Numbered from the stretch's first letter, positions 35,460 to 53,554 are shown. The stretch is 64,000 nucleotides of DNA from Ceratothoa steindachneri (GCA_963969495.1 OZ018331.1:147283845-147347844); one strand, 5' to 3'. Numbers and translations are program-made. Notes: generated by a model not told the origin, from the letters alone.

Positions 35460-38065
35460 AATACGAAACAAGTGGAACTACCTTGTGGTCGTATTGTCCG
35501 GTGACACCCGAAAGGACGTAGTTGCCATCGTAGAAACCTAGCTTCACACTGGCACTCGAGATTTCGAGGGTGAGTATATGATTCCCGGTTACACGATATT
35601 CCACCACGATAAACCCCATCGAAAAGATGGCGGAGTATTGTTATACGTCCGTAACTACTTTCCCGCGGTTGATTGCAATTTTAGAAGTGTCTACGAGATC
35701 TTAGGAGTAGACATAAATCTTGGCAGATCCCTATACCGACTCGTGGTGGTATACATGCCACAAAGGCAGCGCAAAGAAGGGGACTCGTTTATATACGAAC
35801 CTGTGGAACGAAGAGTCGAGGAGAGGTGAGAACTTGTTAGAATTGGTACTTACCACCGAGGATAAGATGGTTTCCGGACTGAGCATGGGTAAATGTCTGA
35901 GTGGTATCGATCACCGAACAGTCTTATTCACCATACACGCTCCGTGCGGCAGTCCACCTCGCGATGCTGCCTACAAACCCGATTACCGCCGCACTAACTT
36001 TAACTGTCTACGAGATGCGATAAGCTGACTGGAACTTGTAAGTTGTGAAAGTGCCTCAGCCAACTGGCTGAGATTCAAAGGCCGCTTCATAAACTAGCAG
36101 TCCAGGTTCCTTCCTCAACAAGAGGTGAATGAAAAATCTGTTCAACTTAAATGGTTCAATCGCATCATTAACTCAGAAATTTGCAAGAGAAAAAAGAGCT
36201 ATGCTAAATGGATTAGTAGTGGTAGCAACGAGAGTCTCATGCAGTATAGACAAAATTTTAGAACTGTTAAAACACTGGTACGCCAAGCTAAATGCAATGA
36301 GTACCTTTGGGTTGCGTCCCTCTGCAAAAAAAACCCAAAGAAATTCTTCCTACACTTAAATAGTTACAAACTAGTTCGCCAGCGCATAGAACATCTGAGA
36401 GATGACATTGGCGCATTGCAAGAGTCGAATCTGGCTATCGCTAACGGGTTGAACGACTATTTCACCTCTGTGTTTACAATGGAGGAAGATGGTCCCTCCC
36501 AGAGGCCGGGGGTGTATCTCAATGAAGGGCAAAACCTAAGCGAGAAAATATTAGACTACAAGGAAGTAGAGGCTAGAATAAAGAACCTTATCCCTACAAG
36601 TCTCGGGGTCCAGATGGCTTTCTCCCTAGAGTCTTTCGTGAAGTAAGCGGTGAGCTGCTCCACAACTTACTGCAATCTTTAACAAATCGTTGGAAACTGG
36701 GGAAGTACCAAAGGACTGGAGGACGGCGGACGTGATCCCCATATTTAAGAAGGGAGAGCGCCACAAAACCGGGTAACTACCGGCCTATAAGTCTGACCTC
36801 CATTGTGGGCAAAATGTTAGAGAGCATGATAGCATAAAAAAAGTAAAGCACTTAGAAACACACAACTTGATCCTAGATTCCCAACACGGATTTTGCAGGA
36901 ACCGATCGTGTTTCACAAATCGACTAGAATTCTTTCACGGCATTTTGGGTGAGTACCATCGTAGTCGGGCTGTGGACATCTTATACCTGGACTTTCAAAA
37001 GGTTTTTGATAAGGTGCAACACCGCAAGTTGATATGCAAAGTCCGCGCGGCTGGCATTACAGGTAGGTTGGCAAGCTGGATCGAGAACTGGTTGTCAGGC
37101 AGGCAATAAAGAGTGAGAATAAACGGAATAGCCTCAAGATGGCCCCCCCATGAATAGTTGGGTATTTCATCGTTCCTTGCTCGGTCCACTCTTGTGCATC
37201 ATCTATATAAATTATATAGACGATGTGTTGCTTTGCTCGATATCCAAGTGAGCGGACGATACAAAATTAGAAGGCAGAGTGAGTTCACGCGAAGGGGTGG
37301 AAAATCTACAAAGCAGCTTTCAGAGATTAAGTGAGTAGTCGGAGAACTGGTTGATGCCATTTAACCTTGACAAGTGCAAGACGATGCACAGTGGCTATGC
37401 CAATCCTCGAGAAGACTAACACTTGTTAAGTATAGTTCTGGAGGTGACGGACCTGGAAAAGGACTTAGGTGTGCAAATCAGCAGCCTCCTAAAGTTTTCC
37501 AGGCAGTGTGCCGATGTAGAAAAAAAGGCACAAGGACTATTGGGTTACATAAAGAGGCAATTTCTTTTCCGTATACAAGGAGATTCTCCTCAAATTGTAC
37601 AACTCTCTAGTCACATGTCACTTGGAATACGCCGTTCAATTCTGGTCCCCTACACTGTGTAAAGAAATAGATAGACTGGAACGTGTCCAGGTTAGGGCCA
37701 CCAAGATAATTCCCTCACTTAGGCACAAAGGCTATCAGCGTAGGCGTCAAGAATTGGGGCTTTTTTCGTGGAGACACGCTGATTATAAAGCCAGCTAATA
37801 GAGACTTTCAAGATTTTAAGGGGTGTCAAAAACCTGGACTACACAAGGATGTTCACGTTGAACACAAATCCAACCCGTAACCATGGTTACATGTTGGATT
37901 TGCCCCCGTTCTAGACTAGTATTTGTGGGAACTACTTCTCATATAACATCTGCACTACATGGAACCGTCAAGGTAGTGAATAATTTATCTATAGAACAAT
38001 TCAATTCTAGACTGAACGATGTAATCCATGAAAAGGGAAAGAACGTAGATTATAGAAACAAGTAA
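35460..38065 (+). pseudogene. LINE ORF2: endonuclease and reverse transcriptase, broken
   Basis: Endonuclease: VVAIVET with the metal-binding Glu (35533-35535) is followed by a TAG where Trp is usual. It continues IPGYTIFHHDKPHRKDGGVL (35581-35640) and GRSLYRLVVVYMPQRQ, then jumps near 35828 directly to RGENLLELVLTTEDKMVSGL. The GDFN block with catalytic Asp/Asn is deleted. The C-terminal His remains in IDHRTVLFTIHAP (35911 region). Reverse transcriptase: FFLHLNSYKLVRQRIEHLRD, then GPDGFLPRVF after a frameshift near 36600. NYRPISLTSIVGKMLES, QHGFCRNRSCFTNRLEF and motif A YLDFQKVFDKVQHRKL (36985-37030) follow, then motif C ADDTKLEG (37252-37275, preceded by a stop). The C-terminus has EKDLGVQIS, YNSLVTCHLEYAVQFWSP, RLERVQVRATKIIPSLRHKG and FNSRLNDVIHEKGKN. 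Confidence 0.88.
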
Positions 38066-38302
38066 AATAGTTTTCGGCTATACTATTAAAATTTATTAAT
38101 TGTGATCCTTTTTCTCATCACAATCAGGTGTCTTTTCCGGTTTCTGTTCCCACCAAAGCGGGTGGGAGGGGAGAGCCATAGTTTGTGCTATGCTTTCTCT
38201 TAAGCTATAGCTTAGGGCCTTCCCAAAATAGTACCTCCACGGTATGGACAGCAATGTTCTTTGAGGTACAACTTTTCCTTGTGACTCCTTGTTACTCCTT
38301 GT

Positions 38303-43564
<5,262 letters not shown>

Positions 43565-44159
43565 ACTTCTCTGGATTCATGGGTTGATCATAAAATATAA
43601 AACGTCCCACTCCTTAACTTGACATCCAGCCTCATACTATTACAGAGTACTCGCTTTGCTTTAATGTTGCCACTCTACAATCTCGGTTCCACCGTTCCCC
43701 TGGTCTCCTTGAAAACCTAACTTTGCTTTGGGTCGAGAACAACTAGAACGTGTACTCATCCAACCATAAGACACGCCTCCATTAATGCATGTCTAAGTTT
43801 CGGTGTTGACGTGCCTAAACAATTAGAAGACGTTTCTGCTCAAGGTAGAACAGAGGTTTCTGGGGTATTTTACATGACCACAGGCATTGCGCAAGCAGTT
43901 TGCGACGGACTGTTCTGACGTATGGATTAACCTGACCTACGTCTATATGTTCATGTTGCGGCTGGACTGCGGATTTTTTACGATTCTAACTGCTCAGGCG
44001 AGGCAGAAACCTGTAATCACGTTGTGTACTGACCCCTGGTCATTCAGAAAAAGGTCATTCTTGCATGTTATCACTTTCTCAGATCCTCTTTAACATTTTT
44101 GCAAAATGGGAATATGACCCGCCCCACTACGGACGATTAGTCGACAACTGAAACGCTCC

Positions 44160-45325
44160 TTGTACATCAGGGTCGGGTCAGATCCTGGCCCGCGAAGGCC
44201 TAGCGTCTGGCCCTCCACCTTGTTCAGCATTAATATTGCAATCCGGCCCGCGAAGGCCTAGCGTCTGGTCCGACACCTTGCTCAGCATTAATATTGCAAT
44301 CCGGCCCGTAAAGACCTAGCGTCTGGCCCGCCACCTTGCTCAGCATTAATATTGCAATCCGGCCCGCGAAGGCCTAGCGTCTGGCCCGCCACCTTGCTCG
44401 ACATTAATATTGCAACCCGGCCCGCGAAGGCCTAGCGTCTGGCCCGCCACCTTGCTCAGCATTAATATTGCAATCCGGCCCGCGAAGGCCTAGCGTCTGG
44501 CCCGCCACCTTGCTCAGCATTAATATTGCAATCCGGCCCGCGAAGGCCTAGCGTCTGGCCCGCCACCTTGCTCGACATTAATATTGCAATCCGGCCCGCG
44601 AAGGCCTAGCGTCTGGCCCGCCACCTTGCTCAGCATTAATATTGCAATCCGGCCCGCGAAGGCCTAGCGTCTAACCCGCCACCTTGCTCAGCATTAATAT
44701 TGCAATCCGGCCCGCGAAGGCCTAGCGTCTGGCCCGCCACCTTGCTCGACATTAATATTGCAATCCGGCCCGCGGAGGCCTAGCGTCTGGCCTGCCACCT
44801 TGCTCGGCATTAATATTGCAATCCGGCCCCCAAAACCCCAGCCCCCCAAAATAAATAAATAAATTCTGCTAAACAGCATCTGTCTCAGTAGACTTGTAGA
44901 GGAAGAGGGGAATGAGTCTTACGTTTGGCAGTGCAAATGAGTACAAAATGAGACAAAACTGCATTTCCCTCACAGATACGAAAGATTCCATCGGGTCCAA
45001 AGTTGTAGAAGAGTCAATTCTAAACAGAAAATGCTTATGACTTTTTTCCGCTGCGATGAATCCTTACTGAGATATGAGTGCGAGCATACCATTTTGTGCG
45101 AGTACACCGGCAGATACTGTTTGGACATTAAAACACTTCTTCACGCCATGCAGCACCAGCCTTCTCACTGATTTGTATGTTTTTCAATAAAATTCTTGTA
45201 TAATGTATTCTCTTTATATATCTATGGTCACTTTGGGGATTTCGTTTGCCACTGGGCCCGCGGCCTGCTCCCAAAAGTCTCATCCGTCCTTCACTCGGAA
45301 AAGGTTGCCCGCCCCTGTTGTACAT
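44160..45325. mobile_element. non-autonomous hAT element with 8-bp TSD
   Basis: The element (44168-45317, 1150 bases) begins CAGGGTCGGGTCAGATCC and ends aaggttgcccgcccctg, whose complement is CAGGGGCGGGCAACCTT: imperfect hAT-type TIRs. The direct repeat TTGTACAT flanks it exactly at 44160-44167 and 45318-45325, the 8-bp duplication expected of hAT elements. It encodes no recognisable transposase. Its left half is a 58-bp array. It sits inside a Tc1-like relic, whose reading resumes on both sides. Confidence 0.93.
44182..44830. repeat. 58-bp tandem array, 11 units, with 3-unit higher order
   Basis: The word cattaatattgcaatccggc recurs every 58 bases exactly; a marker just before it lies at 44223, 44281, 44339 and so on to 44803. 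Units are nearly identical. A variable four-base marker before attaatatt reads cagc, cagc, cgac in units 2-4, then the same in 5-7 and 8-10. This indicates amplification of a 174-bp three-unit block. The first unit merges with the hAT left end (ctggcccgcgaaggcc), so the array probably grew from subterminal sequence. Confidence 0.95.
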
Positions 45326-45677
45326 CGTGCGTAGCAGAATTTCTTTCCTCAACGGTATAGTTACGTGTTTTCGCCACTATCAGATCATTATCAGACCCTT
45401 TCGACATGGAATATGATATCAATAAACATAAATCATGTGTTATATCAAGACATTTTGACTGTAACATACCGCATATGATATCAGGATTTCCTACATTTCA
45501 ATAGCATCGCGATTATAAATATTCCAAAAAATGTTATAAAGAAGCTTGCACTTTTATTTTGCTTTCCCGATGTATTATACACATTTATTCAAACTTACAC
45601 CGACATATTACAAATACACTCAAGGAATAAAAAAAATTCCAGGTGTCCGAAAACCTTTGGTCATGGCTATACATTGA

Positions 45678-46785
45678 TTGGCTTGATTAGGTATCTATTA
45701 TCCTAATATCAACTATTATCTACCAGTGTTTCATAAATTAGAGATCTTTGAACTTCATTGATATAAACATGTGTATTGAAAGGTAACAAATAATTGATTT
45801 AAATAGGTGAATACAGGTATGATTTAAATAGGTGAATACACGTAATTAACTTTATAACTCTTAATTTAAACAATATACACTAAATTACCCTAGGCTCCCC
45901 TCACTCGAGGACGAGGCCCCAGACCAAAATATATACATGCATACTTTTATATATTCTTGTTTGTTTTAAAACATTGCCTTTATTTTTGAAATAGTATTCG
46001 ATGTGTAGTGGCAAATCCCCTTCAAATTTAAGTCTTCTATATAAGTTAATGAAAAATTAGGCAATCGCAAAATTTAGCCATTTTAGCGGATTCTTGCACC
46101 AAACCATTTTAGGAACCGAGATCCAACTAGCCACGCATCTCCTTAATGCCATTGGTAGGTAGAGGCCAACAGGTCGGTAGAGGGGAAGCTATCTCGCCTC
46201 ACGATAGAGGGCGTGGGGGGGCAGGCACTCAAGAGGGGAGAAAGAGAGGGAAAAGAGAGAAGGAAAATACATAGTTTGATTCGCCCTTGAGAGCTTGTCA
46301 AAAAGGATGACAAATTGGTGCCGATTGGGGAAGATTTCCAGCCTCCTCGCCATCTATTTTTCCATCACCAGGTATTAATTATTTATCATCGAGTGACAAC
46401 GAGGAATAAGAGGGTCCCGAACGAGGGTAGCCTGAACCTGCACTGGACAAATAACGGACTGTACCCGAGCAAAGTTTAGGAGGTGATGGAGAAGGGCAAA
46501 GAAAAATATGAACCAACGCGAACACCTACAAGCAGACGATAACGAATGAAAAATGAAAAAAAAGCCAAAAGAGGAGACTACTTTAGGAATTCTGGAGAGA
46601 TAGAGCGACGCTGTTAGACAAACCTATTTTATTTCCAGGGAAGGGGAGGTGGGGGGGGGGCTTGCCATCAAAGTCTAACCGGTAAAATTCAAATGTGAAA
46701 GAAGAGACTCAGCGAATTGCAGGAAGATGCTTGCTGGCGGAGAAGCGGGCGGCGGGAAAGAGACGATGAGCAAGAGGTCTTTCTT
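45678..46785. other. unassigned DNA
   Basis: No gene recognised. A 25-base tandem duplication (gatttaaataggtgaataca unit) starts at 45796 and 45821. A G run lies near 46652-46661. Confidence 0.5.
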
Positions 46786-48225
46786 AACTGCTTCCTGACG
46801 ATCACTAAAGGGGTTCTGTCCGATCACTCAACTCATTTGTATGATCACTAAACTGCTTCTGCAAGAACACTACACTGCTGCTGTTTAGTGAGTAAACTGC
46901 TTCCGAGCGATCACAAAACCTGTTATCATTATTCTGTTTCTCAACGATTACTATACTTATGTGTGATCACTAAAATGCGGCAGTGTGATGATAACTTACC
47001 TGCTTCAGTATGATTACTAAACTATTTCTGGGCGAACATTAAACTGATTTTACTTGATCACCAATCAGATCCTGTGATCAATGAACTGCTTGCCTGCGAT
47101 CACAAAATATTTTCCTTGGGATCACTTATGGGTGGGGTCTGTTTATTATATCTTTTCTTATTTATCGAATCTCTTTACTTCTTCTTGACTGAAGTTGCCC
47201 CTTGAAACATTTGTCTTCCATTTATCTGACTCTTGGTATTCTTGTTGGCTGAGATTCCTTCTTCTTTAAGTTGGCTGGGTTAATTTTTGATCTTCGTATC
47301 CTTCCTTTCTTGATGCATCTTCCTTTTAACTTGACGTGATGATTTGTTCTTGATGTTTGATGATTTGATGAGTTCTTCTTACTTCTTGATGAGTTAGCTC
47401 TTGAAGTCGTTTTCCTTGAGGTTCCGTTTTCTTCGTAAAAAATGTGGACTGAGTTTCGAACGCTACGGCGGAGTCCGTTTCGAGTTGGTAATTTAATGTG
47501 CTATTTATATTATCGATTTGGAAGGAATTTTCCTCTGATACATTTTCGCACCCCTACACACTAACTCCTTATGAGCGAACTTTAAACTGCATATGTGTAA
47601 TCACAAAAATTCTTCTGCGTGATGATAACCATACTGCTTCTGTATGAGCACTAAACTTCAAAACGAGCACCAAACTGCTTCTAGGTAATCATTAAAAAGC
47701 TTCTGGGCGATCAGTAAACTGCTTATCTTTGGTCACCATACTTATTTTGTGTGATCACTAAACATTATCATAAAGATCACTAAATTGGCTGTGTGGGTGA
47801 TCACAAAATTATTTAGGTGTAATTTCCTAACTGCTTGTACGTCCACACAAAACTGCTGCTGTTTACCCACTAAACTACTTCTGTGCGACCACTAAACTGA
47901 TTCTGGGTGACCAATAAACAGCTCTGTGATATCACTAAACTAGTTTTGTTTGCTCACTAAACTGATTCCTTGTGATGCTTAAACTGTTTCTTAGTGATCG
48001 CTTAAGTACTTCTGAGCGATTAATAATCCTTTTCGAACTGCTAGTGTGTGATCACTAAACTGTTTGCATGTCTGATTGCTAAACTGTTTTTGTATGATAA
48101 CAGAAACTGTTTTCTGCCTCCACTAAACGGCTTCTCTTTGATCTCAAAACATGGGTGTCGCTAAACTTGTTCCTATCTAATGACTAAACTGTTTCTATGC
48201 GATCACTAGATTGGTGCTCTGCAAT
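46786..48225. repeat. degenerate 22-bp minisatellite in two blocks
   Basis: Words close to gatcactaaactgcttctgtg recur every 20-24 bases. Starts at 46800, 46822, 46843, 46865 and 46909 show the spacing. Block one spans about 46786-47135 and block two about 47575-48225. The intervening 47136-47574 is unlike the repeat and rich in cttgatg/gatgatttg words. Units are strongly diverged, so this is an old array. The palindromic core tgatca may be functional or simply part of the seed. Confidence 0.88.
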
Positions 48226-48544
48226 CCAGTACAAAATAAACTTTCTCAAGGAAGAGTCCGGCGGGGGTTTACCACTAAATTCCGCTCTTTTGGGGCCTCC
48301 TTATTTATTAGTGGTGACCGACAGACATGGGCAAAAGTTTTGAGACTAATATACGCTTTTATTTTTTTCTTTCGTTTTTATCATTTACGTGATAAGAATA
48401 TTTATTCTAATATTTAAATTATTGCATATTTATTAAAATTTCAGCATTTTAAAAAATAATAAGAAATAACAGTGCATTCCTACGCCGAGTCAAAATCAGG
48501 CTCTGGTCCTGTTCATGTAGATGGTGAGTTTCTGTCTCTGGAGC
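48226..48544. other. unassigned AT-rich DNA between minisatellite and repeat X
   Basis: No feature recognised. If X extends beyond the part shared by both copies, this would be its outer end. Confidence 0.4.
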
Positions 48545-49404
48545 TTTGCTATTCAATAATAAGGGTAAGATGATGTTAAATGTGGGTTAAATGAATGATT
48601 TTTTGTAATTATAATCTATTTTGTAATATTCTCTTGTAAAAATAAATGTTTATTTCCAAAGAAAAGCGAGCAACCATCTTTGCTGTGCACTAAATTGTCC
48701 TGAAATGAAAGGAGATACATATTTGTTAATGGCATTGCAAAAAGGAGAAGCACCATCTTTAAGGTCATTAATGCCTTTAAAGGACTGGTTACAATTATGT
48801 AACCATTAATAATATGTCTGGTTATGAGCGGCTATATCATTAACTAGAAAGCTGAAATTGAGAAACATGAGTCAACTTGGTGACTGATCCAGGAACACTT
48901 GAAGAAGAGTGATATCAACTTTTCTTCCCATCTTCCCCTCATAATCAAATATCAGAATTTTGCTAGCATGAAGATAAGTGGGCCTAAGAAAGAAAGAGAG
49001 GAAGAGAAAAAGAGAGAGAGTGGTAAAATGTTACACAACCTAACTAAACCGAACCTAACTTTAAGTTTAGGTATATAGAACTTTCTGACGGTGATACTTT
49101 CGTTTATTTTCGTTATGTTCCGAAAAATAAATCAATAATATCGCAATGAGATCACCTTTATTTTCCACTTTTAAGCTAATTCTTTTCGAAATTGACGATT
49201 CCGCATTGACAAGGCCAGTCCTTCCATTAAGTTAGTTCTCCCAACTCCTGTCGGACAGACCTCAAAGAGGTCAAGGGGGGAAGGGGCTTATTATCTATTT
49301 TACCAACATTTTGATGTTCCTGAAATAGAGCCTTTTAACTTAATTCACAGGATTATTACCTTTCGACAAAATGGTTAATTTTTATCGGGGAAGGCGGCTA
49401 ACTA

Positions 49405-50085
49405 TTGGTTAACATGAGTTATTATGTTTGACAACTAAGCTTCATAGATGTATAGACATCTAGTAAAGAGAGGTATAGGTTTTATTTTTTAATCCTCTTT
49501 AGGTGGAGGTAAGAATTGTGCCGGGTTTTTTTTAGTTCTAACAGTTTGTGTACAAATTTTGATTAGATTTGATAAAACTAATCAATTTTGATTAATTAAT
49601 TAGTTGCTATTTAAACTATATTTCGTGATTTTCAAGTGTTTTTTTTACAAATCCAAGCAGTTAATGGGCTTGGTAAGAAGGGAGGCGGCTGGACGGGGTG
49701 CAAGTAATTACTCTTAAGGGCTTAAAATAGTCCTGCACCGAACTTGGTTAGTGGGGGAACCCCCAAGGCCTATAACCACTTAATTGGCTGCTTTTTGAGG
49801 GGACCAATTGAAGTCCTACTTGAGGCCGGACTGGTCGGTTTAGTTACCCTCGAGAGCCAAGTTGACAAGTGTATTCCTTTGGCTTGGAACCTTGTAGACT
49901 TTTATTTATTCGTTTATTTCATCAATTTTCTTGTGTTTCTTTCCCACTTACTAAGATTACTGTTAGCATGAATCGGTTCTTCCTTTCTCTTTATCTTTCA
50001 TATAACTCATTAACGTGACTACTAATTCCCTGTCCTCTTTAGTGCTCTTTTTTTCGCGCATTCCATCTTGAGTTTCTAAATGATC
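49405..50085. other. block present only in the minus copy of repeat X
   Basis: Flanks of this block are contiguous in the other copy near 14430-14440. It is either an insertion here or a loss there. A 75-codon frame (49744-49971) has no recognised motif. Confidence 0.6.
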
Positions 50086-52553
50086 CTTAAAGGTTCCTAC
50101 TATCATCCATCCTAACAATTCTTGTTATTCATTTTCTTCTCGCTTCTCTTTTCTCTTTTACCCGTCTCCTTCTTTACTTTTGTTTCCTCCGTCACCCCCA
50201 TAATGGGAGTCGGTAACCGGCGCTCTCTCTCTATTTCCTCTTTCTTTTCCATCAGGTAAAATCCTTTTCTATGGGGTTCGAATGATGCATTTCCTTTCCT
50301 CCGCTCTCCTTTATTTTCAGAATCAGGAAAAAGGAAACTTTGATAAATGAAAGGTGTAAAGACCAGCAACCCTTTTTTATGCCCTTAAAATTCAGCAGCC
50401 TCCCAAAAGGGGGGTAAAGGTAAACTACTCAGAGTGAGTCTATTTATTTAGAGAAGATAAAGAAAATTGAATAATTTCAGGATATTTTCCAAACCAAGAT
50501 CGAAACAAGGAACCCAAAAAGGACAAGAGGGTCAGACAGGAGGATTAAAAGGTAAATAACTTGATAAAAAAAAGAGTTGAATTGGTTTTGAGCAGCTAAT
50601 GTCCCGCCGGAAGCACGAAAAGTGTCTATGTCTTCTCAACTGTCCTAACCTAACTTGACTCAGTTTTTGAAGACAAAGACTCCTAAGGTAAGTTAAGCGA
50701 GATCATCTGCTACCAGAAACTGTGGCGACCGCTGATCTTTACAAGGTGGAAACGAAGGAATTTCACCACCACCCCCAAAAAGGGTTAGAAAAGAGTGTGG
50801 TGAAGTTAGGAGATGAAAGATGTGAAAAGATGTATGTGAAAGGTGAATAGCCCTATTAGACAGCTTTTCGCGCGAGGAACCGAGAAGCCCCACAATTCTT
50901 CTTAGCTCATCCTCATTCGGAAAGTGGTGAGTTAGAGGGGAAACTCGATTCATAGACTTTAAAATTATTGTCGATGAACAAAAATATATGCGGAAGGTAC
51001 AAAATCCAAGTAAATTAATTTTTGATGATGAGGGTGCACAACTCTCCTGAACCTTTTCCCCTTCCGCAAAGAATGATTGACTTTTTACTGCAGTGAATTA
51101 TTAGGTGAGATGAAGTTAGGGCAGGTTAAGAAGAGATATTTATGTGGCGGTTCACAGAGGTGGGCACTAAATACATTTAAAGTATTTAAATACTAAATAC
51201 ATTAAATGTATTGAGATACATTTTTAAATACATTTCAAATACATGATATATAATGACAATCGATAAGGACCATTGATATCAAAACAAAAAATATCCATTA
51301 AAATGAAATTGTGTATTATAATTACTAATGTAGGATTTTATGACAATTGGACTTAGGTACTACGAAAAAATAGAAAGTTCCACAGAATGAAATTTCAGTT
51401 AGCTATTTATATCAGCATTACATTTAAGTAATATCAGTTGCTGAAATGATTCGTCAGAAAAAGAGAACAATTGTTTATTTGAATCCTGAAGGTAACTGAA
51501 TAATTCTAAATCTGCGGTTGATCGTGTTTGAGTGGGTTTTGTAAATCAAAAATAATCGTCACTGTCCGATACATCACTGGATGATTCAGCTTCGGGTCCC
51601 TCTGCTAAATTATCAATCACTTGAATCATAATATTTTTAACAGTCTTGATGGCTTGAAATGTTCCGTGAAATACTGATATCTAACCAGCGGAGTTCGAAG
51701 AATGGATGGCTTGTTTATGCAATAATGGCATCTGTAACGCTGGCTTCATTTTCCAAGGTCAAATAAGATTGGTAGCGCTTTCCAAAGCCCTTAGTGACTG
51801 CACTTAGAAGAGGTTGGCAAAATTTCAGAGAACGTGACCGAAGGCTCCTCAGCTTTTTCTCCACAGTGAGCAAGGTAGTGAGCAATTCTCCAGTTTTATT
51901 CGTGACTTCTGAACATTGGAAGTTCAAGGGACGTTATGAGTTGATGTAATTTGTCCCTGTGTTTTAAAAGTAATGACACTGCATCAAACAGAGAGTTCCA
52001 GCTTGCAATACAAGGCACCTTTAATGAGAAGTTGATAACATAAAAGTTTTGATAATCTCCGCTGATTTTGGACGACCGCTTCTGTTCCATAATGCTTAGC
52101 ATTACCCCATCACAGCATAATTGATATTTGCAAAAGAAGATATTTTCAGTGCATGTTTTATATCAGTTGTGGCGACGAGACTGAGTGTGTGTGAAGCACA
52201 GCGTACATGCTTAGGTAGGCTGAGTCTGCATAGGTCAGACAAAAGGTCTTCTTCCTGATCTAAGGCACTTCTCAATAAGAAACTATCCTCCAGCTCGTGC
52301 TCACCCTGATCTTCTTCACCTACCTGGATTCCATCTTCTGGATATGTGGATACATTTTCAATAGTCACTGAAAATCCCTTACACGCTTTAAAAAAATTAG
52401 AGCCTTTATCAGTGACGGTGCTCGTGATTTCCTGCATGGATATATCGTATATATAGATGATATTCTCCATATGTTCAGCAATCTTGATGTAGTTATGTTA
52501 TCCTGGGAAGCGACAGCATGCCAATACTCCACTGTGACGACAAGAGCAGCTTC

Positions 52554-52746
52554 CTCAAGCCGAACAAAAAAATGGAAAAACAGTCCAATGTTTGTCTCAT
52601 AAATGCTTCCATATATTTTACATATTAATATAATCTAGATAAATTCCACCAACAAATAGTTCTGCTTTTAGCTAAAAGCTGATAACTCCCTAACTGTAAA
52701 GACATTTTCAATTTCATATTTCATAAAGAGCAAATTCTTAACATAC
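52554..52746 (-). other. intron 3 of Tol2-like transposase
   Basis: The donor TGG|gtatgt is clear. The acceptor cttgag|GAA after a T-rich tract is the best candidate, but a nearby AG cannot be excluded because exon 4 starts with a one-base frameshift. Confidence 0.6.
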
Positions 52747-52925
52747 CCAACGAACTGTAGCGCCCAAAAAACTACGATGACGAACTGACCAAATATCTGC
52801 AGTAAGACATAAGTAAGAGGTGCTATCTAGTTTAGTCTTCAGTAGAGCTCTTGTCACTTTCTCTTCTTCTATAAGATTTCGGCCTAGCGTCTGCCTTGAA
52901 ATGACGTCAACTGAAGAATTTAGAC

Positions 52926-53554
52926 CTGCAGTAGTGGAATGTGCGATTATTATGAGCGAACTTGATTTTCACAGTGAAATGAGAATATATGGTATGCATA
53001 TAAAATTTCATATATAAAATGTAGCTATATGAATAACCTATAGCTATATAGAACTGACACATTAATTCATAAATATATTATTAATCCTTCATATTCAGAA
53101 TTGCATAGTACAATAATGACTTTCAGTATTGTTAGGAATATATACATTATAAAGCTTTATTTCCTACATTTTTGACGGGTGGGCATGCTAGTTTTGATAT
53201 AATGATATACAGGTATTGCTACTATAACGAAACACATCGTTATAGGAATTCATCTAATAACTACATATAATCGATCAATAATTTTACTAATTGTTCCTGA
53301 AAAAATTGTATTCAATAATATCTTCAAGTAAATGATAGCGCGATTTAAGAATATACTCGATGTATGTGGATTCTCATGAAATTATTGCTATATATTAATC
53401 TCTGTTGTTTGTATATGTCTTCCTTTATTTAATTTCATTATATCGCCTACGTAGTGAGCAATGATCCAAACGCTTTAGTATTCGGTCGTTATAAGAGCTT
53501 AACCTGTACTACTAATACTATAATAGTAAACTATATTTGTAACTCAGAACTTAC
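52926..53554 (-). other. intron 2 of Tol2-like transposase
   Basis: The donor AAAG|gtaagt and acceptor ctgcag|GTC are canonical. Joining gives a continuous reading across a Gly codon (phase 1). Confidence 0.85.

Larger units (their letters stand above)
43565..45677 (-). pseudogene. Tc1-like transposase relic, split by a hAT insertion
   Basis: On the minus strand a Tc1-type 5' end reads TATAGCCATGACCAAAGG then ttttcggacacctgg (45677 to about 45643), the usual terminal form of this family. A Met-Ser-Lys start (about 45405, MSKGSDNDLIVAKTRNYT) runs into the hAT-N insertion at 45325/44160. On the other side the coding relic resumes: VRTVRRKLLAQCLWSCK (about 43930), WRRVLWLDEYTF with the first catalytic Asp, RRPGERWNRDCRVATLK, then GVGRFIFYDQPMNPE near 43590. 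Stops and frameshifts are common. The second Asp and the Glu block (QDN, SPDLNPIE) are not found, so the 3' third is lost. The outer 3' TIR was not found. Confidence 0.75.

Noticed and set aside
44182..44830. CRISPR-like regular array
   Set aside because: Units are contiguous 58-bp near-identical monomers without unique spacers, in a eukaryotic hAT element with a TSD; it is a tandem repeat.
45796..45845. 25-bp tandem duplication as a possible transposon target
   Set aside because: No element lies between or next to the units; it is a simple local duplication.
52881..52893. 13-base word ggcctagcgtctg shared by the 58-bp array and exon 3 of the Tol2-like transposase
   Set aside because: Identity does not extend beyond the 13 bases on either side, so a common origin is not supported. 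It is probably chance.
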